Below are positions 16,631 through 25,486 of a stretch of DNA of 32,602 bases, piece by piece (position 1 is the stretch's first letter; the number at the start of each line of letters is the position of its first letter). The position numbers and the translations under genes were made by a program. This DNA comes from an uncultured Oscillospiraceae bacterium (GTDB taxonomy: Bacteria; Bacillota; Clostridia; Oscillospirales; Oscillospiraceae): positions 1-32,602 of the forward strand of contig CANQTW010000029.1 of the NCBI GenBank assembly GCA_947626845.1. The letters run 5' to 3'. The notes beneath the pieces are model-generated. The model ran no database searches, had not been told where the DNA came from, and saw nothing but the letters and a program-made list of their open reading frames with translations.

Positions 16631-16759
16631 TTAACCCACATCCATATGTACCGTGCTTTTGGATATGCCGAAGTGTTTTGCCGCGGCACGGACAGTGGCG
16701 CGGTTGTCTACGATGTATCTTGCCAGGCTCACGGCCCTCTCCTCGATGTTGGTCCTCAA
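16631..16759 (-). pseudogene. spoIIID: Truncated spoIIID (stage III sporulation regulator), 5' half only
   Basis: The minus strand from TTG 16759 encodes 42 residues matching the N-terminus of SpoIIID, the mother-cell DNA-binding regulator of sporulation. These are IEERAVSLARYIV, then NRATVRAAAKHFGISKSTVH, compare KKTVRVIAKEFGVSKSTVHKDL in B. subtilis as I recall it. Similarity continues through D40-V41, then a glycine and TAA follow. The family is normally about 80-95 aa, so the C-terminal half (TERLP... and the basic tail needed for DNA binding) is missing. GGGAG precedes the TTG and a sigma-E-like promoter lies upstream, so the 5' side is intact. The break coincides with the edge of the AT-rich island. 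The missing half is not elsewhere in the window. Confidence 0.8.
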
Positions 16760-16791
16760 TATCACCACTCCCGATTGATCGTGAACGGTAA

Positions 16792-16820
16792 AATCTATGT
16801 GGCCGCGGCGCGGAATATGT
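16792..16820 (-). promoter_or_regulatory. Sigma-E-type sporulation promoter of spoIIID
   Basis: On the minus strand, ACATATT (16820-16814), a 14-nt spacer and CATAGATT (16799-16792) closely fit the B. subtilis sigma-E consensus (ATATT, 13-14 nt, CATAnnnT). The position, about 33 nt upstream of the TTG start, suits spoIIID, a known sigma-E regulon member. Confidence 0.6.
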
Positions 16821-16977
16821 GCGGTTCGGTACGGCGGCGGGGTACGCGCCGGAAATCGGACAGGCGCCTCTCCCGCCGTCTCAACGTGTGTAAAATAATA
16901 CTCACTTTCTCTGATAGGATAATCAGGGAGATTTTTGTATAAATCACCACTTTAAATCGGCAAGCAGGGGTGGTATA

Positions 16978-19173
16978 ATGAATGAAATAAGCAAACATGC
17001 TATCGAGGGGGGCGGCGGCGTGGCGGATCTTCTCGCGGGACTGAACGAGGCCCAGCTGGAGGCCGTGACAAGCACGGAGGGATTCGTGCGGGTCATCGCC
17101 GGAGCCGGCGCGGGCAAGACCAGGGCGCTGACGCACCGCTTTGCCTACCTTGTCACGGAGCTTGGCATCCTGCCGGGGAACATCCTGTGCGTGACCTTCA
17201 CCAACAAGGCCGCCGCGGAGATGCGCCAGCGCATCCACAATCTGACGGGGGATAACGACACCGGCCACATCTGCACTTTCCACAGCTTCTGCGTCACCGT
17301 CCTGCAGGAGGACATCAGCGCGGTACAGTACCCCAAGAGCTTCCTGGTGCTGGACAACTCCGACATCAACGAGATGCTGAGGATCATCTACGAGGAGCGT
17401 GGGCTGACGCTCCGGGATATGACCTTCGCCAACGCCAGGGACATGATCGAGATACAAAAGCTCTTCGAGCGGCCTGACTACTACCTTGACCTGATCGGGA
17501 TGTCCATCGACCAGCTTCGGGAAAAATACCTCTCCGCCGTGACGCCGAAGGATATCATCTTCTACGGCTATCTTTATCAGGAAAAAAAGTGTTTTGGCCT
17601 CGACTATAACGATCTTCTCAAATTCGCCCTCTATATCTTTGAAAAAAACGCGGACATTCGCCGTAAATGGCAGGAGCGCCTGGAGTACATCATGATCGAC
17701 GAGTTCCAGGACATCGACTCCATCCAGTACGAGCTGATTGAGGTCCTGGCGGGATACCACAGGAACCTGTTCGTCATCGGCGACCCGGATCAGGTCATTT
17801 ACACCTGGCGCGGCGCGGACGTGAAATATCTTCTGGAATTTGACAAGAAATTTCCCGGCACACAGACCGTCCTGATGACGGAGAATTACCGCTCCACACC
17901 GGAGATCCTGGCGGTGGCCAACTCCCTCATCGGCAAGAATTTCTTCCGCATGAAAAAGGACCTGACCCCTACCCTGCCCTCCGGGCCGCGGGTAGTATGC
18001 CACGAGGCAAAGACCTCGGAGGCCGAGGCCGCCTTCATCGCTGGGGAGATAGAACGCCTCCACGGCCTGGGTGTGACGTACCGGGATGTGACGGTCCTGT
18101 ACCGCTCCCATTTTGTGACACGCTCCCTGGAGGAGGTCTTCTTAAAAGAAAAGCTCCCCTATACCATTTACTCCGGCGTCCAGTTCTTTGACAGGCGCGA
18201 GATCAAGGACGCCCTCTCCTACCTGCGCATGGCCGCCTATCGGGACGATCTGGCGTTCACCCGCGTGGTCAATGTCCCCAAGCGCAACCTGGGCCAGCGG
18301 CGGATGGAGTATCTGCGCGCCTACGCCGTGGGACACGGCTGTTCCCTCTATGAGGCCCTTTGCAAATGCGTGGACGACGAGATCATGAGCGGCACAAAGG
18401 CCCGTCAGTTTATCTCCCTTATTGAGACCTACGGAGCCAATTACGCTGGCCGCCCCGTCTCTGAGGTGCTCTCCGCCATCCTGAACGACTCCGGCTATGA
18501 GCGGATGCTGCGCACCGAGGGGGCCCAGGAACGACTGGACAATCTGGCGGAGCTGAAGCAGTCGGTGTACGACTTTGAGGTGAGCTGCGGCGAGGAGTGT
18601 ACCCTGGAGCATTACCTTGCCCATGTGGCGCTGTTCACCAATCAGGATGCCGGGGACGCCGGCGACAAGGTAAAGCTGATGACCGTCCACGCCGCCAAAG
18701 GGCTGGAATTTCCCTATGTATTCCTCTGCTCCATGAACGAGGGCGTATTCCCCTCTAAAAAGACCAACACCAGGCCCAAAATGGAGGAGGAACGGCGTCT
18801 TGCCTTTGTGGCTGTGACGCGGGCGGAGAAGGCGCTCTATCTCACCGGCGCCCAGGGCCGCAATCTGGACGGTTCGCCCCGCTACCCCTCCCGCTTCGTG
18901 CTGGACATCGACCCCGCGCTTCTAAATTTCACCGAGCCGCTGCGGGAGGGGCTGATACGCGAGGCCAGGGCGTATATCGAGGCCAGCGACGCGCGCCTCT
19001 CCTCCGGAGAGGATCGCGGCGCGTTCTCGGTGGGAGACAAGGTGCTCCACACGGTCTTTGGGCCGGGAGAGATCCTTGGCCTGGACCAGGAGAAGGCCGC
19101 CTATATTATCAAATTTGACGGAATCGGCACCCCCAGAGCCATCGCTTTTCGGGCAAAACTGGAAAAGCTGTAA
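16978..19173 (+). CDS. pcrA: ATP-dependent DNA helicase UvrD/PcrA
   Basis: The 731-aa product is a housekeeping SF1 3'-5' DNA helicase used in repair and fork maintenance. Motifs are Walker A AGAGAGKT (41-48), FTNKAAAEMRQRI (Ia), IDEFQDID (241 onward), VIGDPDQVIYTWRGAD (III), LMTENYRST, LMTVHAAKGLEF (V) and FVAVTRAEKALYL (VI). The C-terminal end (GDKVLHTVFGPGEILGLDQ) is the Tudor-like RNA-polymerase-interaction domain of PcrA/UvrD. Motif III has P where many homologues have D (GDPDQ, not GDDDQ), within family range. ATG 16978 has a GGGGTGG sequence close upstream. High GC and codon use mark it as core chromosome, in contrast to the UvrD-like defence helicase at 13.3 kb. It is transcribed divergently from the spoIIID remnant. 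Confidence 0.93.
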   Translation: MNEISKHAIEGGGGVADLLAGLNEAQLEAVTSTEGFVRVIAGAGAGKTRALTHRFAYLVTELGILPGNILCVTFTNKAAAEMRQRIHNLTGDNDTGHICTFHSFCVTVLQEDISAVQYPKSFLVLDNSDINEMLRIIYEERGLTLRDMTFANARDMIEIQKLFERPDYYLDLIGMSIDQLREKYLSAVTPKDIIFYGYLYQEKKCFGLDYNDLLKFALYIFEKNADIRRKWQERLEYIMIDEFQDIDSIQYELIEVLAGYHRNLFVIGDPDQVIYTWRGADVKYLLEFDKKFPGTQTVLMTENYRSTPEILAVANSLIGKNFFRMKKDLTPTLPSGPRVVCHEAKTSEAEAAFIAGEIERLHGLGVTYRDVTVLYRSHFVTRSLEEVFLKEKLPYTIYSGVQFFDRREIKDALSYLRMAAYRDDLAFTRVVNVPKRNLGQRRMEYLRAYAVGHGCSLYEALCKCVDDEIMSGTKARQFISLIETYGANYAGRPVSEVLSAILNDSGYERMLRTEGAQERLDNLAELKQSVYDFEVSCGEECTLEHYLAHVALFTNQDAGDAGDKVKLMTVHAAKGLEFPYVFLCSMNEGVFPSKKTNTRPKMEEERRLAFVAVTRAEKALYLTGAQGRNLDGSPRYPSRFVLDIDPALLNFTEPLREGLIREARAYIEASDARLSSGEDRGAFSVGDKVLHTVFGPGEILGLDQEKAAYIIKFDGIGTPRAIAFRAKLEKL

Positions 19174-19277
19174 AATTTCATGAAAACACTGGATTTTTTG
19201 TGAAACACGAGTATAATATTTATTTGGAACATGGATTAATTCATTAAAGTATAATCTTATTTCGAGGTGGGTTACAT

Positions 19278-20306
19278 ATGATCACATCCGACTTGTACGG
19301 AAAGCTCTCAGACGGGCGTGAGGTGCGCAGGTTCACCATCGCCAACAAGAAGGGCGAGTATGTGCAGATCCTTGAGTACGGCGCCATCATTCACTCCGTT
19401 GTGGTGCTGGATCGGAACGGCAGCCTGGGCGACGTGGTGCTGGGCTGTGAATCAGGCGAGCGCATCGAGGGCTTTGGCCGGGCTGGCCGCGTCATTGGAC
19501 GGGTCGCCAACCGCATCAAGCGCGGCAAATTCACCATCAACGGCGTCAAATACAAGCTCAAGTGCAACGAGGGGAAGAATTTCCTTCACGGCGCCGACGA
19601 TGACTACGGCAAGAAGCTCTGGACGGGCCGCATCGAGGGCGAGAGCGTGGTACTCACCTACTTCGACAACGACACCGTGGGCTTTAAGTGCGGCGTCGCC
19701 GCCCAGGTCAGATACCGCTTTGACGACATGAGCCGTCTCACCATTGAGTACGACTTCACCGCCCAGGGCGACACGGTGATCAACCCCACCAACCACGCCT
19801 ATTTTGACCTGTCCGGCACCGGCGATGTGCGGGATCACGACCTGTGGATCGGTGCCACATACCGCGTCCACAAAGACGAAGAGGGCCTTCCCGACGGCGG
19901 TCTCATCCCCGTCAAGGGCACGGCGGCGGACTTCACCTATCTGCGGTGTGTCCGCGAGGCCATGAAGTACGGCGGGGACTATTTCGGCAGCGGCCCCGTC
20001 AGCTATGACGAGTTCTACCTTCTGGACAAACAGGAATCCGGCAAGCCTGTGGCGGACCTGTACAGCTACAACGTGGGCCGCGGCATGAGGACATACACCG
20101 ATATGCCCGCCATGGTGCTGTACACCGACCCCGGCGCCAAGCGCGAGACCGGCAAGAACGGCAAGGAGCTGGGCGCGTACTGCGGCATCTGCCTGGAGAC
20201 AGGCTTTGTCCCCAACGCCGTCAATCTCCCCGAATTTGACTCCCCCGTGGTCAAGCAGGGGGCATCCCTGAGGTCCACCACGGTGTACGAGTTCTACACG
20301 CGGTAA
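19278..20306 (+). CDS. galM: Aldose 1-epimerase (mutarotase)
   Basis: The 342-aa protein interconverts alpha and beta anomers of hexoses such as galactose and glucose in the cytosol. Family residues are present: H104 in NFLHGADD, the catalytic-acid H173 in TNHAYFDLSG, and the catalytic-base E307 in CLETGFVPNAVNLPEF. R98-type context (GRVANRIKRGKF) also matches GalM. ATG 19278 has a GAGGTGG RBS. Two TATAAT-like sequences in the 104-nt upstream gap suggest its own promoter, but no convincing -35 box accompanies them. It ends at a strong intrinsic terminator, so it is probably monocistronic. Confidence 0.93.
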   Translation: MITSDLYGKLSDGREVRRFTIANKKGEYVQILEYGAIIHSVVVLDRNGSLGDVVLGCESGERIEGFGRAGRVIGRVANRIKRGKFTINGVKYKLKCNEGKNFLHGADDDYGKKLWTGRIEGESVVLTYFDNDTVGFKCGVAAQVRYRFDDMSRLTIEYDFTAQGDTVINPTNHAYFDLSGTGDVRDHDLWIGATYRVHKDEEGLPDGGLIPVKGTAADFTYLRCVREAMKYGGDYFGSGPVSYDEFYLLDKQESGKPVADLYSYNVGRGMRTYTDMPAMVLYTDPGAKRETGKNGKELGAYCGICLETGFVPNAVNLPEFDSPVVKQGASLRSTTVYEFYTR

Positions 20307-20321
20307 TCTATTCGCACAGAG

Positions 20322-20359
20322 AAGGCACGCGGAGCCAAACAGCTCTGCGTGCCTTTTTG
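20322..20359 (+). terminator. Intrinsic terminator of galM
   Basis: A near-perfect 13-14 bp stem (arms about 20322-20335 and 20342-20355, one G-U pair) ends in a TTTTT run at 20353-20358. Confidence 0.85.
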
Positions 20360-20433
20360 TCTGTCATCCGCCGCTTCTACCCTGTCCCGCTCCCACATAG
20401 ATTAAAACATACATAGGGTAAGGGGGGACGCGG

Positions 20434-21726
20434 GTGACGGAATGGCTTTGGGGCGCGCCCACGGCGGCGGCCATCGCCGCGGCGGCGGTGTTTGTCTCGG
20501 TAAAGCTCCGGTTCGTCCAGATCAGGAGCTTTAAAACGGCGTTGAAAAGCTGTCTCTCCGGCATGGGAAAGAAGTCCGCCGGACACGGCACCTCCCCGCT
20601 GGAGGCTGTCTGTACCGCGCTGGCTGGGACCGTAGGGACCGGCAACATCGTGGGGGTGGCGGCGGCCCTGAGCATGGGCGGTCCGGGGGCGGTCTTCTGG
20701 ATGTGGGTGTCGGCGTTTTTAGGGATGGGCCTGAAATACGCCGAAATCAGCCTTGCCGTCCGCTACCGGGAAAAGCACGGGGAGGAGTATGCCGGCGGCC
20801 CCATGTACGCCATCAAAAACGGCCTTGGCCGAACGTTTTTACCGCTGGCGGCGGCCTTTTCCCTCTTCGGGATACTGGCCTCCTTCGGGACCGGCAACAT
20901 GCTGCAGGTGTCCTCCGTGCTGACGCTCTCCGCGGGTGGGCCGGTACCGGCTCCTCTTGTTGGCGCGGGACTGGCGGCGCTGGTGCTCCTGACCTGCCGG
21001 GGCGGGGCCAGGGGGCGCGGGCGGACGGCGGCGCTCCTGGTGCCGGTGATGGCCGCTGTGTATGTGCTGGCGTGTCTCGGCGTAATCGGCGTGAACATCC
21101 GGCGGCTTCCAAAAGCCGTTGCCTCCATATTCCGCGGCGCCTTCGGGCCCAGTGCTCTTCAGGGCGGCGCCGCCGGAGCGGCACTGTCCTGGGGCTTCCG
21201 GCGCGGCCTTTTCTCCAATGAGGCGGGCCTGGGCTCCTCCCCCATCGCCCACGCCTCCGCCGCGTCGGAAAGTCCGGAAAAGCAGGGCCTCTACGGGATC
21301 TTCGAGGTCTTTGCCGACACGGTGGTGCTCTGCACCCTGACGGCGCTGACGATCCTCACCGCGGGGGTCGATATCCCCTGCGGCACGCCCGCCGGGGCGG
21401 CGCTTGTATCCGCCGCCCTGAGCTCGGTCTACGGCGGGGCCGTCTCCGGCGCGTTCCTCTCGGTGTCCCTCACCCTGTTCGCCTTTTCCAGCGTCGTCAG
21501 CTGGTCGCTGTACGGGGAACGGTGCGTGGAGTACCTGGCGGGGCCGTCTCTCTGTCCCGTCTACCGGGTCTCCTACGCGGCGGCGGCGTTTCTGGCATCC
21601 CTGGCCAGCTTCCCCACCATTCTCGCCTTTTCCGACGCCTCCGCCTTTTTCATGCTGGCGACGAACCTGACGGCTGTGTGCCTCCTTACCGGGAAGGGCA
21701 AATGCGACAGCGGCGGACTGCGTTAA
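20434..21726 (+). CDS. AGCS-family sodium:alanine/glycine symporter
   Basis: The 430-aa integral membrane protein belongs to the alanine-or-glycine:cation symporter family, importing small amino acids with Na+ (or H+). The hallmark GTVGTGNIVGVA lies at 65-76. Other signatures are YAGGPMYAIKNGLG, FGTGNMLQ, and the SNEAGLGSSPIAHA segment in the second half. About ten hydrophobic helices can be counted. GTG 20434 is preceded by a G-rich RBS (GGGGGG, 20421-20426). The protein is slightly shorter than usual (about 450-490), mainly at the N-terminus. It stands alone between two hairpins. Which amino acid it carries cannot be read from the sequence. Confidence 0.9.
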   Translation: MTEWLWGAPTAAAIAAAAVFVSVKLRFVQIRSFKTALKSCLSGMGKKSAGHGTSPLEAVCTALAGTVGTGNIVGVAAALSMGGPGAVFWMWVSAFLGMGLKYAEISLAVRYREKHGEEYAGGPMYAIKNGLGRTFLPLAAAFSLFGILASFGTGNMLQVSSVLTLSAGGPVPAPLVGAGLAALVLLTCRGGARGRGRTAALLVPVMAAVYVLACLGVIGVNIRRLPKAVASIFRGAFGPSALQGGAAGAALSWGFRRGLFSNEAGLGSSPIAHASAASESPEKQGLYGIFEVFADTVVLCTLTALTILTAGVDIPCGTPAGAALVSAALSSVYGGAVSGAFLSVSLTLFAFSSVVSWSLYGERCVEYLAGPSLCPVYRVSYAAAAFLASLASFPTILAFSDASAFFMLATNLTAVCLLTGKGKCDSGGLR

Positions 21727-21739
21727 CGTATACGGATAA

Positions 21740-21761
21740 CGGGCCGGCATAAGCCGGCCCG
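21740..21761. terminator. GC hairpin between convergent genes
   Basis: A perfect 9-bp stem (21740-21748 / 21753-21761, loop ATAA) sits between the symporter and the convergent lipid-kinase gene. It is probably a shared terminator although no long T-run follows on either strand. Confidence 0.5.
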
Positions 21762-21788
21762 CAACACGCTGTATGGGAAAAACTCAGG

Positions 21789-22670
21789 TTATTTCATCAA
21801 CAGGCTCACCGCATGGGGGATCACTCTGATATCAGCGTTTCCGGGCCAATCCGCCCGCTCGCCGTCCAGCGTCCAGGGCTCCCTGTCGGTAGAGGTGATC
21901 TTCAGGCTGGGGACGGAGACGAAGGTCATGCCCTCGGCGGTGAGATCGGCGGTGCGCAGGGCGTGGATATAGCCGTGCAGCTGCATGGGGGTCTTCTCCT
22001 TCTCCACCAGCAAAAGCTCAAAGAGGCCGTCGGACAGACTCACCTTGTCCTCGCCAAGGGTGACGACGCCCCCCAGCTTACGGGAATTGCTGACAACGCA
22101 GGCCAGATACTCTCCCTCGTACACCTTGTCCCCCGCCTCGATTCTCAGGGGGATAGGGTGGACGGTGGGCATTTCACGAATCCCCTCCAGCACATAGGCA
22201 AGAAAGCCCAGGGTGTTTTTCATATCCTGGGGCGTCTCGTAGCAGGTGCGGGAGAAGATGCCCAGCAGGCCCACGTCCATAAAGATGCGCCCGTTGAAGC
22301 TGCCCACGTCGATGGAACGCGGCGCGCCGTTGAGAATGCCGTCCAGGGCCTCGCCGATATCCGAGGGGATGCCCAGGGACGCGGCAAAGTCGTTGGTGGA
22401 GCCCAGGGGGATATAGCCGATGGGCATGTTGAGGCCGGCGGCCATGACGCCGCTTATCACCTCGTTGAGGGTGCCGTCCCCGCCGGTGCAGATTAGCAGG
22501 TCGTACTCTCCCGCCTGGGCCGCCAGCTCAGTGGCGTGGCCCCGGTGCATGGTCAGGGCGACGGTGGGCGTATAGCCGGCGCTTGTCAATCTGTCCACAA
22601 TGGTAAAAAGCTCCGTCTGGATTCGCTGTTTTCCGGATTTTGGATTGGCGATCAGCAGCGTTTTTTTCAT
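21789..22670 (-). CDS. Diacylglycerol-kinase-like lipid kinase (YegS/DagK family)
   Basis: The 293-aa protein is a diacylglycerol kinase catalytic-domain (DAGK_cat) member, phosphorylating a membrane lipid such as diacylglycerol with ATP. Signatures are the N-terminal IANPKSGK, the nucleotide-binding GGDGTLNEVISG (63-74), PLGSTNDFAASLGI, and a C-terminal WTLDGE segment near the end. ATG 22670 has GGAGG nine nt upstream, within the last codons of the GNAT gene. Start and stop overlap as ATGA, so the two genes are translationally coupled. In Gram-positive bacteria such kinases commonly recycle diacylglycerol from lipoteichoic-acid synthesis; the substrate here is inferred. Confidence 0.9.
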   Translation of the reverse strand: MKKTLLIANPKSGKQRIQTELFTIVDRLTSAGYTPTVALTMHRGHATELAAQAGEYDLLICTGGDGTLNEVISGVMAAGLNMPIGYIPLGSTNDFAASLGIPSDIGEALDGILNGAPRSIDVGSFNGRIFMDVGLLGIFSRTCYETPQDMKNTLGFLAYVLEGIREMPTVHPIPLRIEAGDKVYEGEYLACVVSNSRKLGGVVTLGEDKVSLSDGLFELLLVEKEKTPMQLHGYIHALRTADLTAEGMTFVSVPSLKITSTDREPWTLDGERADWPGNADIRVIPHAVSLLMK

Positions 22671-23137
22671 AAGATGACCTCCATACCGTATTTGTAAGGT
22701 ACAAGCCCCATTTTCTCGTAAAACGCCCTGGCGCCGGGATTGCACTCCCACACGTTCAGGGTCACATTGTAGCACCCGGCGGACTTGGCCCAGGCCCGCA
22801 CATATTCATAGATGGCCCTGCCCACGCCCCGTCCGCGGGCGTGCTCAAAGACGCAGATATCGTCAATGTAGCAGGTCAGGATAGGCGTCATCACATTTTC
22901 GCCCCTGTGGTCCTCCAGGACACAGAAAGCGTAGCCCAGAACGCCGTCCGTCTCGTCGTCGTAGACGAATATGGGCCGTTTGTCGTCCTCAATGATCTCG
23001 GCCAGCTCCTCGTCATAGTATTTCCTGCCGCCGTTTTTAAATAGATCGGGCCTGCCCCTGTGGTGGACCAGCTCCACCTGCTCCAAGAGCTTCCCGATGG
23101 CGGGCATATCCCGCTTTTCCGCACGTCTGATGACCAT
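22667..23137 (-). CDS. GNAT-family N-acetyltransferase
   Basis: The 156-aa protein is a Gcn5-related acetyltransferase. The acetyl-CoA pyrophosphate loop RGRGVGRA lies at 101-108, after the beta-strand YIDDICVFE. The C-terminal NVWECNPGARAFYEKMGLVP is the typical motif B. ATG 23137 has a perfect GGAGG RBS. The substrate (small molecule or protein N-terminus) cannot be told. It is the first gene of a two-gene unit with the lipid kinase, joined by a 4-nt overlap. Confidence 0.92.
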   Translation of the reverse strand: MVIRRAEKRDMPAIGKLLEQVELVHHRGRPDLFKNGGRKYYDEELAEIIEDDKRPIFVYDDETDGVLGYAFCVLEDHRGENVMTPILTCYIDDICVFEHARGRGVGRAIYEYVRAWAKSAGCYNVTLNVWECNPGARAFYEKMGLVPYKYGMEVIL

Positions 23138-23202
23138 TGGCCGCCTCCAAACTCAGGGTATTTTCTGCAATTATAGCACCAACAGCTAAAAAAGGCAACA
23201 TA

Positions 23203-23234
23203 AATCACCGGAAGGCGTGCGCCTCCCGGTGATT
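23203..23234 (-). terminator. Terminator of the cytidylate-kinase-like gene
   Basis: A 9-bp outer stem (23203-23211 / 23226-23234) plus five inner pairs, followed on the minus strand by a T-rich stretch ending in TTTTTT, lies downstream of the minus-strand gene ending at 23330. Confidence 0.6.
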
Positions 23235-23329
23235 CATCTTGTCAAAAAACTATTATGCTCTTCGCGGCGGCATATGCGCCGAGAAAAGCCTCTTTGTTGA
23301 AAAAGTCCGTCAGGCCTTTTCCGGCGGTC

Positions 23330-23953
23330 TCAATCCAGCCTTCCCGCCGCCTTCAAAAACTCCATGATGATGTCCACCGCGCCTTCGGCGCCCACCCTGG
23401 AGACGTTGATGGAGAGGTCGTGGCCCTGGGCCTGGCCCCAATTCTCTCCGGTGAAGTTCTTGTAGTAGTTCTGGCGGCCCCTGTCCAGCTTGCGCAGCTG
23501 CTGTTCGGCGGCCTTGTCGTCCAGCTTGTACTCCTCCTTGCACTGGCGGAGCCTGTCGGCGTAGTCGGCATAGAGGAACACCTTGACGCAGTCCGGATCG
23601 TCCCGCAGAAGATAGTCCGAGCACCGGCCTATGATGACGGCGCTGCCCTTTTTGGCGATCTCCTGGATGACGTTGGCCTGGGCCGAAAAGGCGGTGTAGC
23701 TCATGGGGACATCGTAGTTGGTGTGAAAGCCGTGCATGTTATAGGAGCCGGCGGCCAGGTTGAAAAGAAACGAGCCGGTGATATTCTCCTCTAACTTTCC
23801 TATGTAGTCCGGAGAAAGGCCGCTCTTCTCCGAGGCCAGATCAATGATCTTCCTGTCAAACATGGGAATACCCAGATTCGCCGCCAGCTTATTCCCAATA
23901 ACGGTGCCGTGCGCCCCGTAGGCGCGGGAAATGGCGATGATGGTCTTTTTCAT
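23330..23953 (-). CDS. Cytidylate kinase-like family protein
   Basis: The 207-aa protein belongs to the cytidylate kinase-like family (Cytidylate_kin2). The N-terminus ISRAYGAHGTVIGNKLA is the family's modified P-loop, followed by FDRKIIDLA and the lid-like segment EIAKKGSAVIIGRCSDYLL, then KVFLYADYADRL. These are NMP-kinase-like folds distinct from the classical Cmk; the physiological substrate is unknown. ATG 23953 has an AGGAGGG RBS; an open upstream extension lacks one. It is transcribed divergently from DUF1015 and seems monocistronic with its own terminator. Confidence 0.88.
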   Translation of the reverse strand: MKKTIIAISRAYGAHGTVIGNKLAANLGIPMFDRKIIDLASEKSGLSPDYIGKLEENITGSFLFNLAAGSYNMHGFHTNYDVPMSYTAFSAQANVIQEIAKKGSAVIIGRCSDYLLRDDPDCVKVFLYADYADRLRQCKEEYKLDDKAAEQQLRKLDRGRQNYYKNFTGENWGQAQGHDLSINVSRVGAEGAVDIIMEFLKAAGRLD

Positions 23954-24090
23954 AGCCGACCCTCCTTGTGCGAATTTGCTAAAAAGCGAGAGCATGAGCC
24001 GCCGCTCTTTATATAAATATACCACATCTCACCTGATTTTGCAAGATTTTACCGCCCTTAAATTCAATTTAATTTTTGCGTCCATTAGAT

Positions 24091-24119
24091 TTGACTTTTC
24101 GGAGGAAAGCTGTTACACT
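24091..24119 (+). promoter_or_regulatory. Promoter of the DUF1015 gene
   Basis: TTGACT (24091-24096), a 17-nt spacer and TACACT (24114-24119) lie 40 nt before the ATG. Confidence 0.6.
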
Positions 24120-24159
24120 ATACGAACACCAAATTGCAACTTTGAAAGGATGTAACACA

Positions 24160-25377
24160 ATGTCAGCCCCTGCCTTCAAGCCAACGGATATCCTTCTGCC
24201 CGTCACCGGCGACATGACCGATTGGAGCGTCATCGCCTGTGACCAGTTCACCTCGGAGCGTGAATACTGGGACAGAGTGGAGAAACGTTGCGCGGACAAG
24301 CTTTCCACCTATCACATGATCCTGCCGGAGGCGTATCTGGGGACGGTCTCGCCCCTGGACATGGCCGAGCGGGCCAACGCCGCCATGCGGAGCTGTCTGG
24401 AGATGGACGTCTTTGAAACCCTCCCCTCCTCCTATGTCTACGTGGAGCGCCACGTCACCGGCGGGGTGCGCCGCGGGCTGGTGGGGGCGCTGGACCTGGA
24501 CGCCTATGATTACTCCCCCCGTTCCGCCTCCCCCGTGCGGGCCAGCGAGCGGACGGTGGCTGACCGTCTCCCGCCCCGGATGAAGATTCGGGAAAACGCC
24601 CCGCTGGAGCTGCCCCATATCATGGTTCTGATCGATGACCCGGAGCAGTCCGTGGTGGAGCCTCTTCACCCCCGTACCCACGCTCTCAGGAAGCTCTACG
24701 ACTTCGATCTGATGGAGGGCGGCGGTCACATCACCGGCTGGCAGGTCTCCGGCGAGGAGGCCGCGCGGGTGGACAGCGCCCTTGCCAGGCTTGCCGAAAA
24801 GGACGTGCAGATCGTCATCGGCGACGGCAACCACTCCCTGGCGGCGGCCAAGGAGCTGTGGAACCGGACAAAGGCCCACCTGTCGCCGGAGGAGGCGGCC
24901 TGCCACCCGGCTCGGTACGCCCTGGTGGAGCTGAACAACGTCTACGACCCCGGCATCGTCTTCGAGCCCATCCATCGGGTAGTCTTTGGGGTGGATACGG
25001 AAAAGCTTCTGGAGCTGATGCGCCAGAAGCTGGAGATCCCCGACGGGCGGGAGATCGAATACGTCATCGGCGGGGAAAAACGCGGCAGGCTCCGCCTCCG
25101 TGGCCGGAGCTTCGGCGGCATGATCGAGCTTTTGCAGAGCTTCATCGAGGAGTACTCCGCCATGGTGGGGACCGGAGAGGTGGACTACATCCACGACGAG
25201 GCGTCCCTCATCCGGCTCACCCAGGAGCCGGACACCATCGGCTTCCTGCTCCCCGCCATGGACAAAGCGGAGCTTTTCAAGACTGTCATCGCCGACGGCG
25301 TGTTCCCCAAAAAGAGCTTCTCCATCGGCCACGCCCGCGACAAGCGCTACTACCTGGAGTGCCGGAAAATCAAATAA
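24160..25377 (+). CDS. DUF1015 family protein
   Basis: The 405-aa cytosolic protein matches DUF1015, a conserved bacterial and archaeal family without established biochemistry. The central DGNHSLAAAKELW motif (D222-S226 core) is its best marker. The N-terminal start KPTDILLPVTGDMTDWSVIACDQFTSE and the C-terminal FPKKSFSIGHARDKRYYLE segment also fit the clostridial subfamily. ATG 24160 has AAAGGA about 11 nt upstream; an upstream in-frame ATG at 24076 would overlap the promoter. It ends at a strong terminator and is monocistronic. A long antisense frame across it reflects GC-rich codon use and is not a gene. Confidence 0.9.
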   Translation: MSAPAFKPTDILLPVTGDMTDWSVIACDQFTSEREYWDRVEKRCADKLSTYHMILPEAYLGTVSPLDMAERANAAMRSCLEMDVFETLPSSYVYVERHVTGGVRRGLVGALDLDAYDYSPRSASPVRASERTVADRLPPRMKIRENAPLELPHIMVLIDDPEQSVVEPLHPRTHALRKLYDFDLMEGGGHITGWQVSGEEAARVDSALARLAEKDVQIVIGDGNHSLAAAKELWNRTKAHLSPEEAACHPARYALVELNNVYDPGIVFEPIHRVVFGVDTEKLLELMRQKLEIPDGREIEYVIGGEKRGRLRLRGRSFGGMIELLQSFIEEYSAMVGTGEVDYIHDEASLIRLTQEPDTIGFLLPAMDKAELFKTVIADGVFPKKSFSIGHARDKRYYLECRKIK

Positions 25378-25384
25378 ACCGTCT

Positions 25385-25412
25385 ATCCCCCGGCCACTCC
25401 GGGGGATTTTTT
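25385..25412 (+). terminator. Intrinsic terminator of the DUF1015 gene
   Basis: A perfect 9-bp stem (25385-25393 / 25399-25407), 5-nt loop, is followed by TTTTTT to 25412. Confidence 0.9.
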
Positions 25413-25486
25413 CGTCCCCCGTATCCCCTGCCTGTCCCACACACCGCGGCCCACCGAATTTCCTGCATATTTCGCACACCGCGCCT

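Noticed and set aside
16441..16791. Plus-strand open frame of about 116 codons across the junction
   Set aside because: It runs antisense through the spoIIID remnant and two hairpins, has no RBS and a composition unlike a protein.
16978..19173. pcrA as a third defence helicase
   Set aside because: Full PcrA motif set with the C-terminal Tudor-like domain, core GC content and position outside the AT-rich island indicate the housekeeping enzyme.
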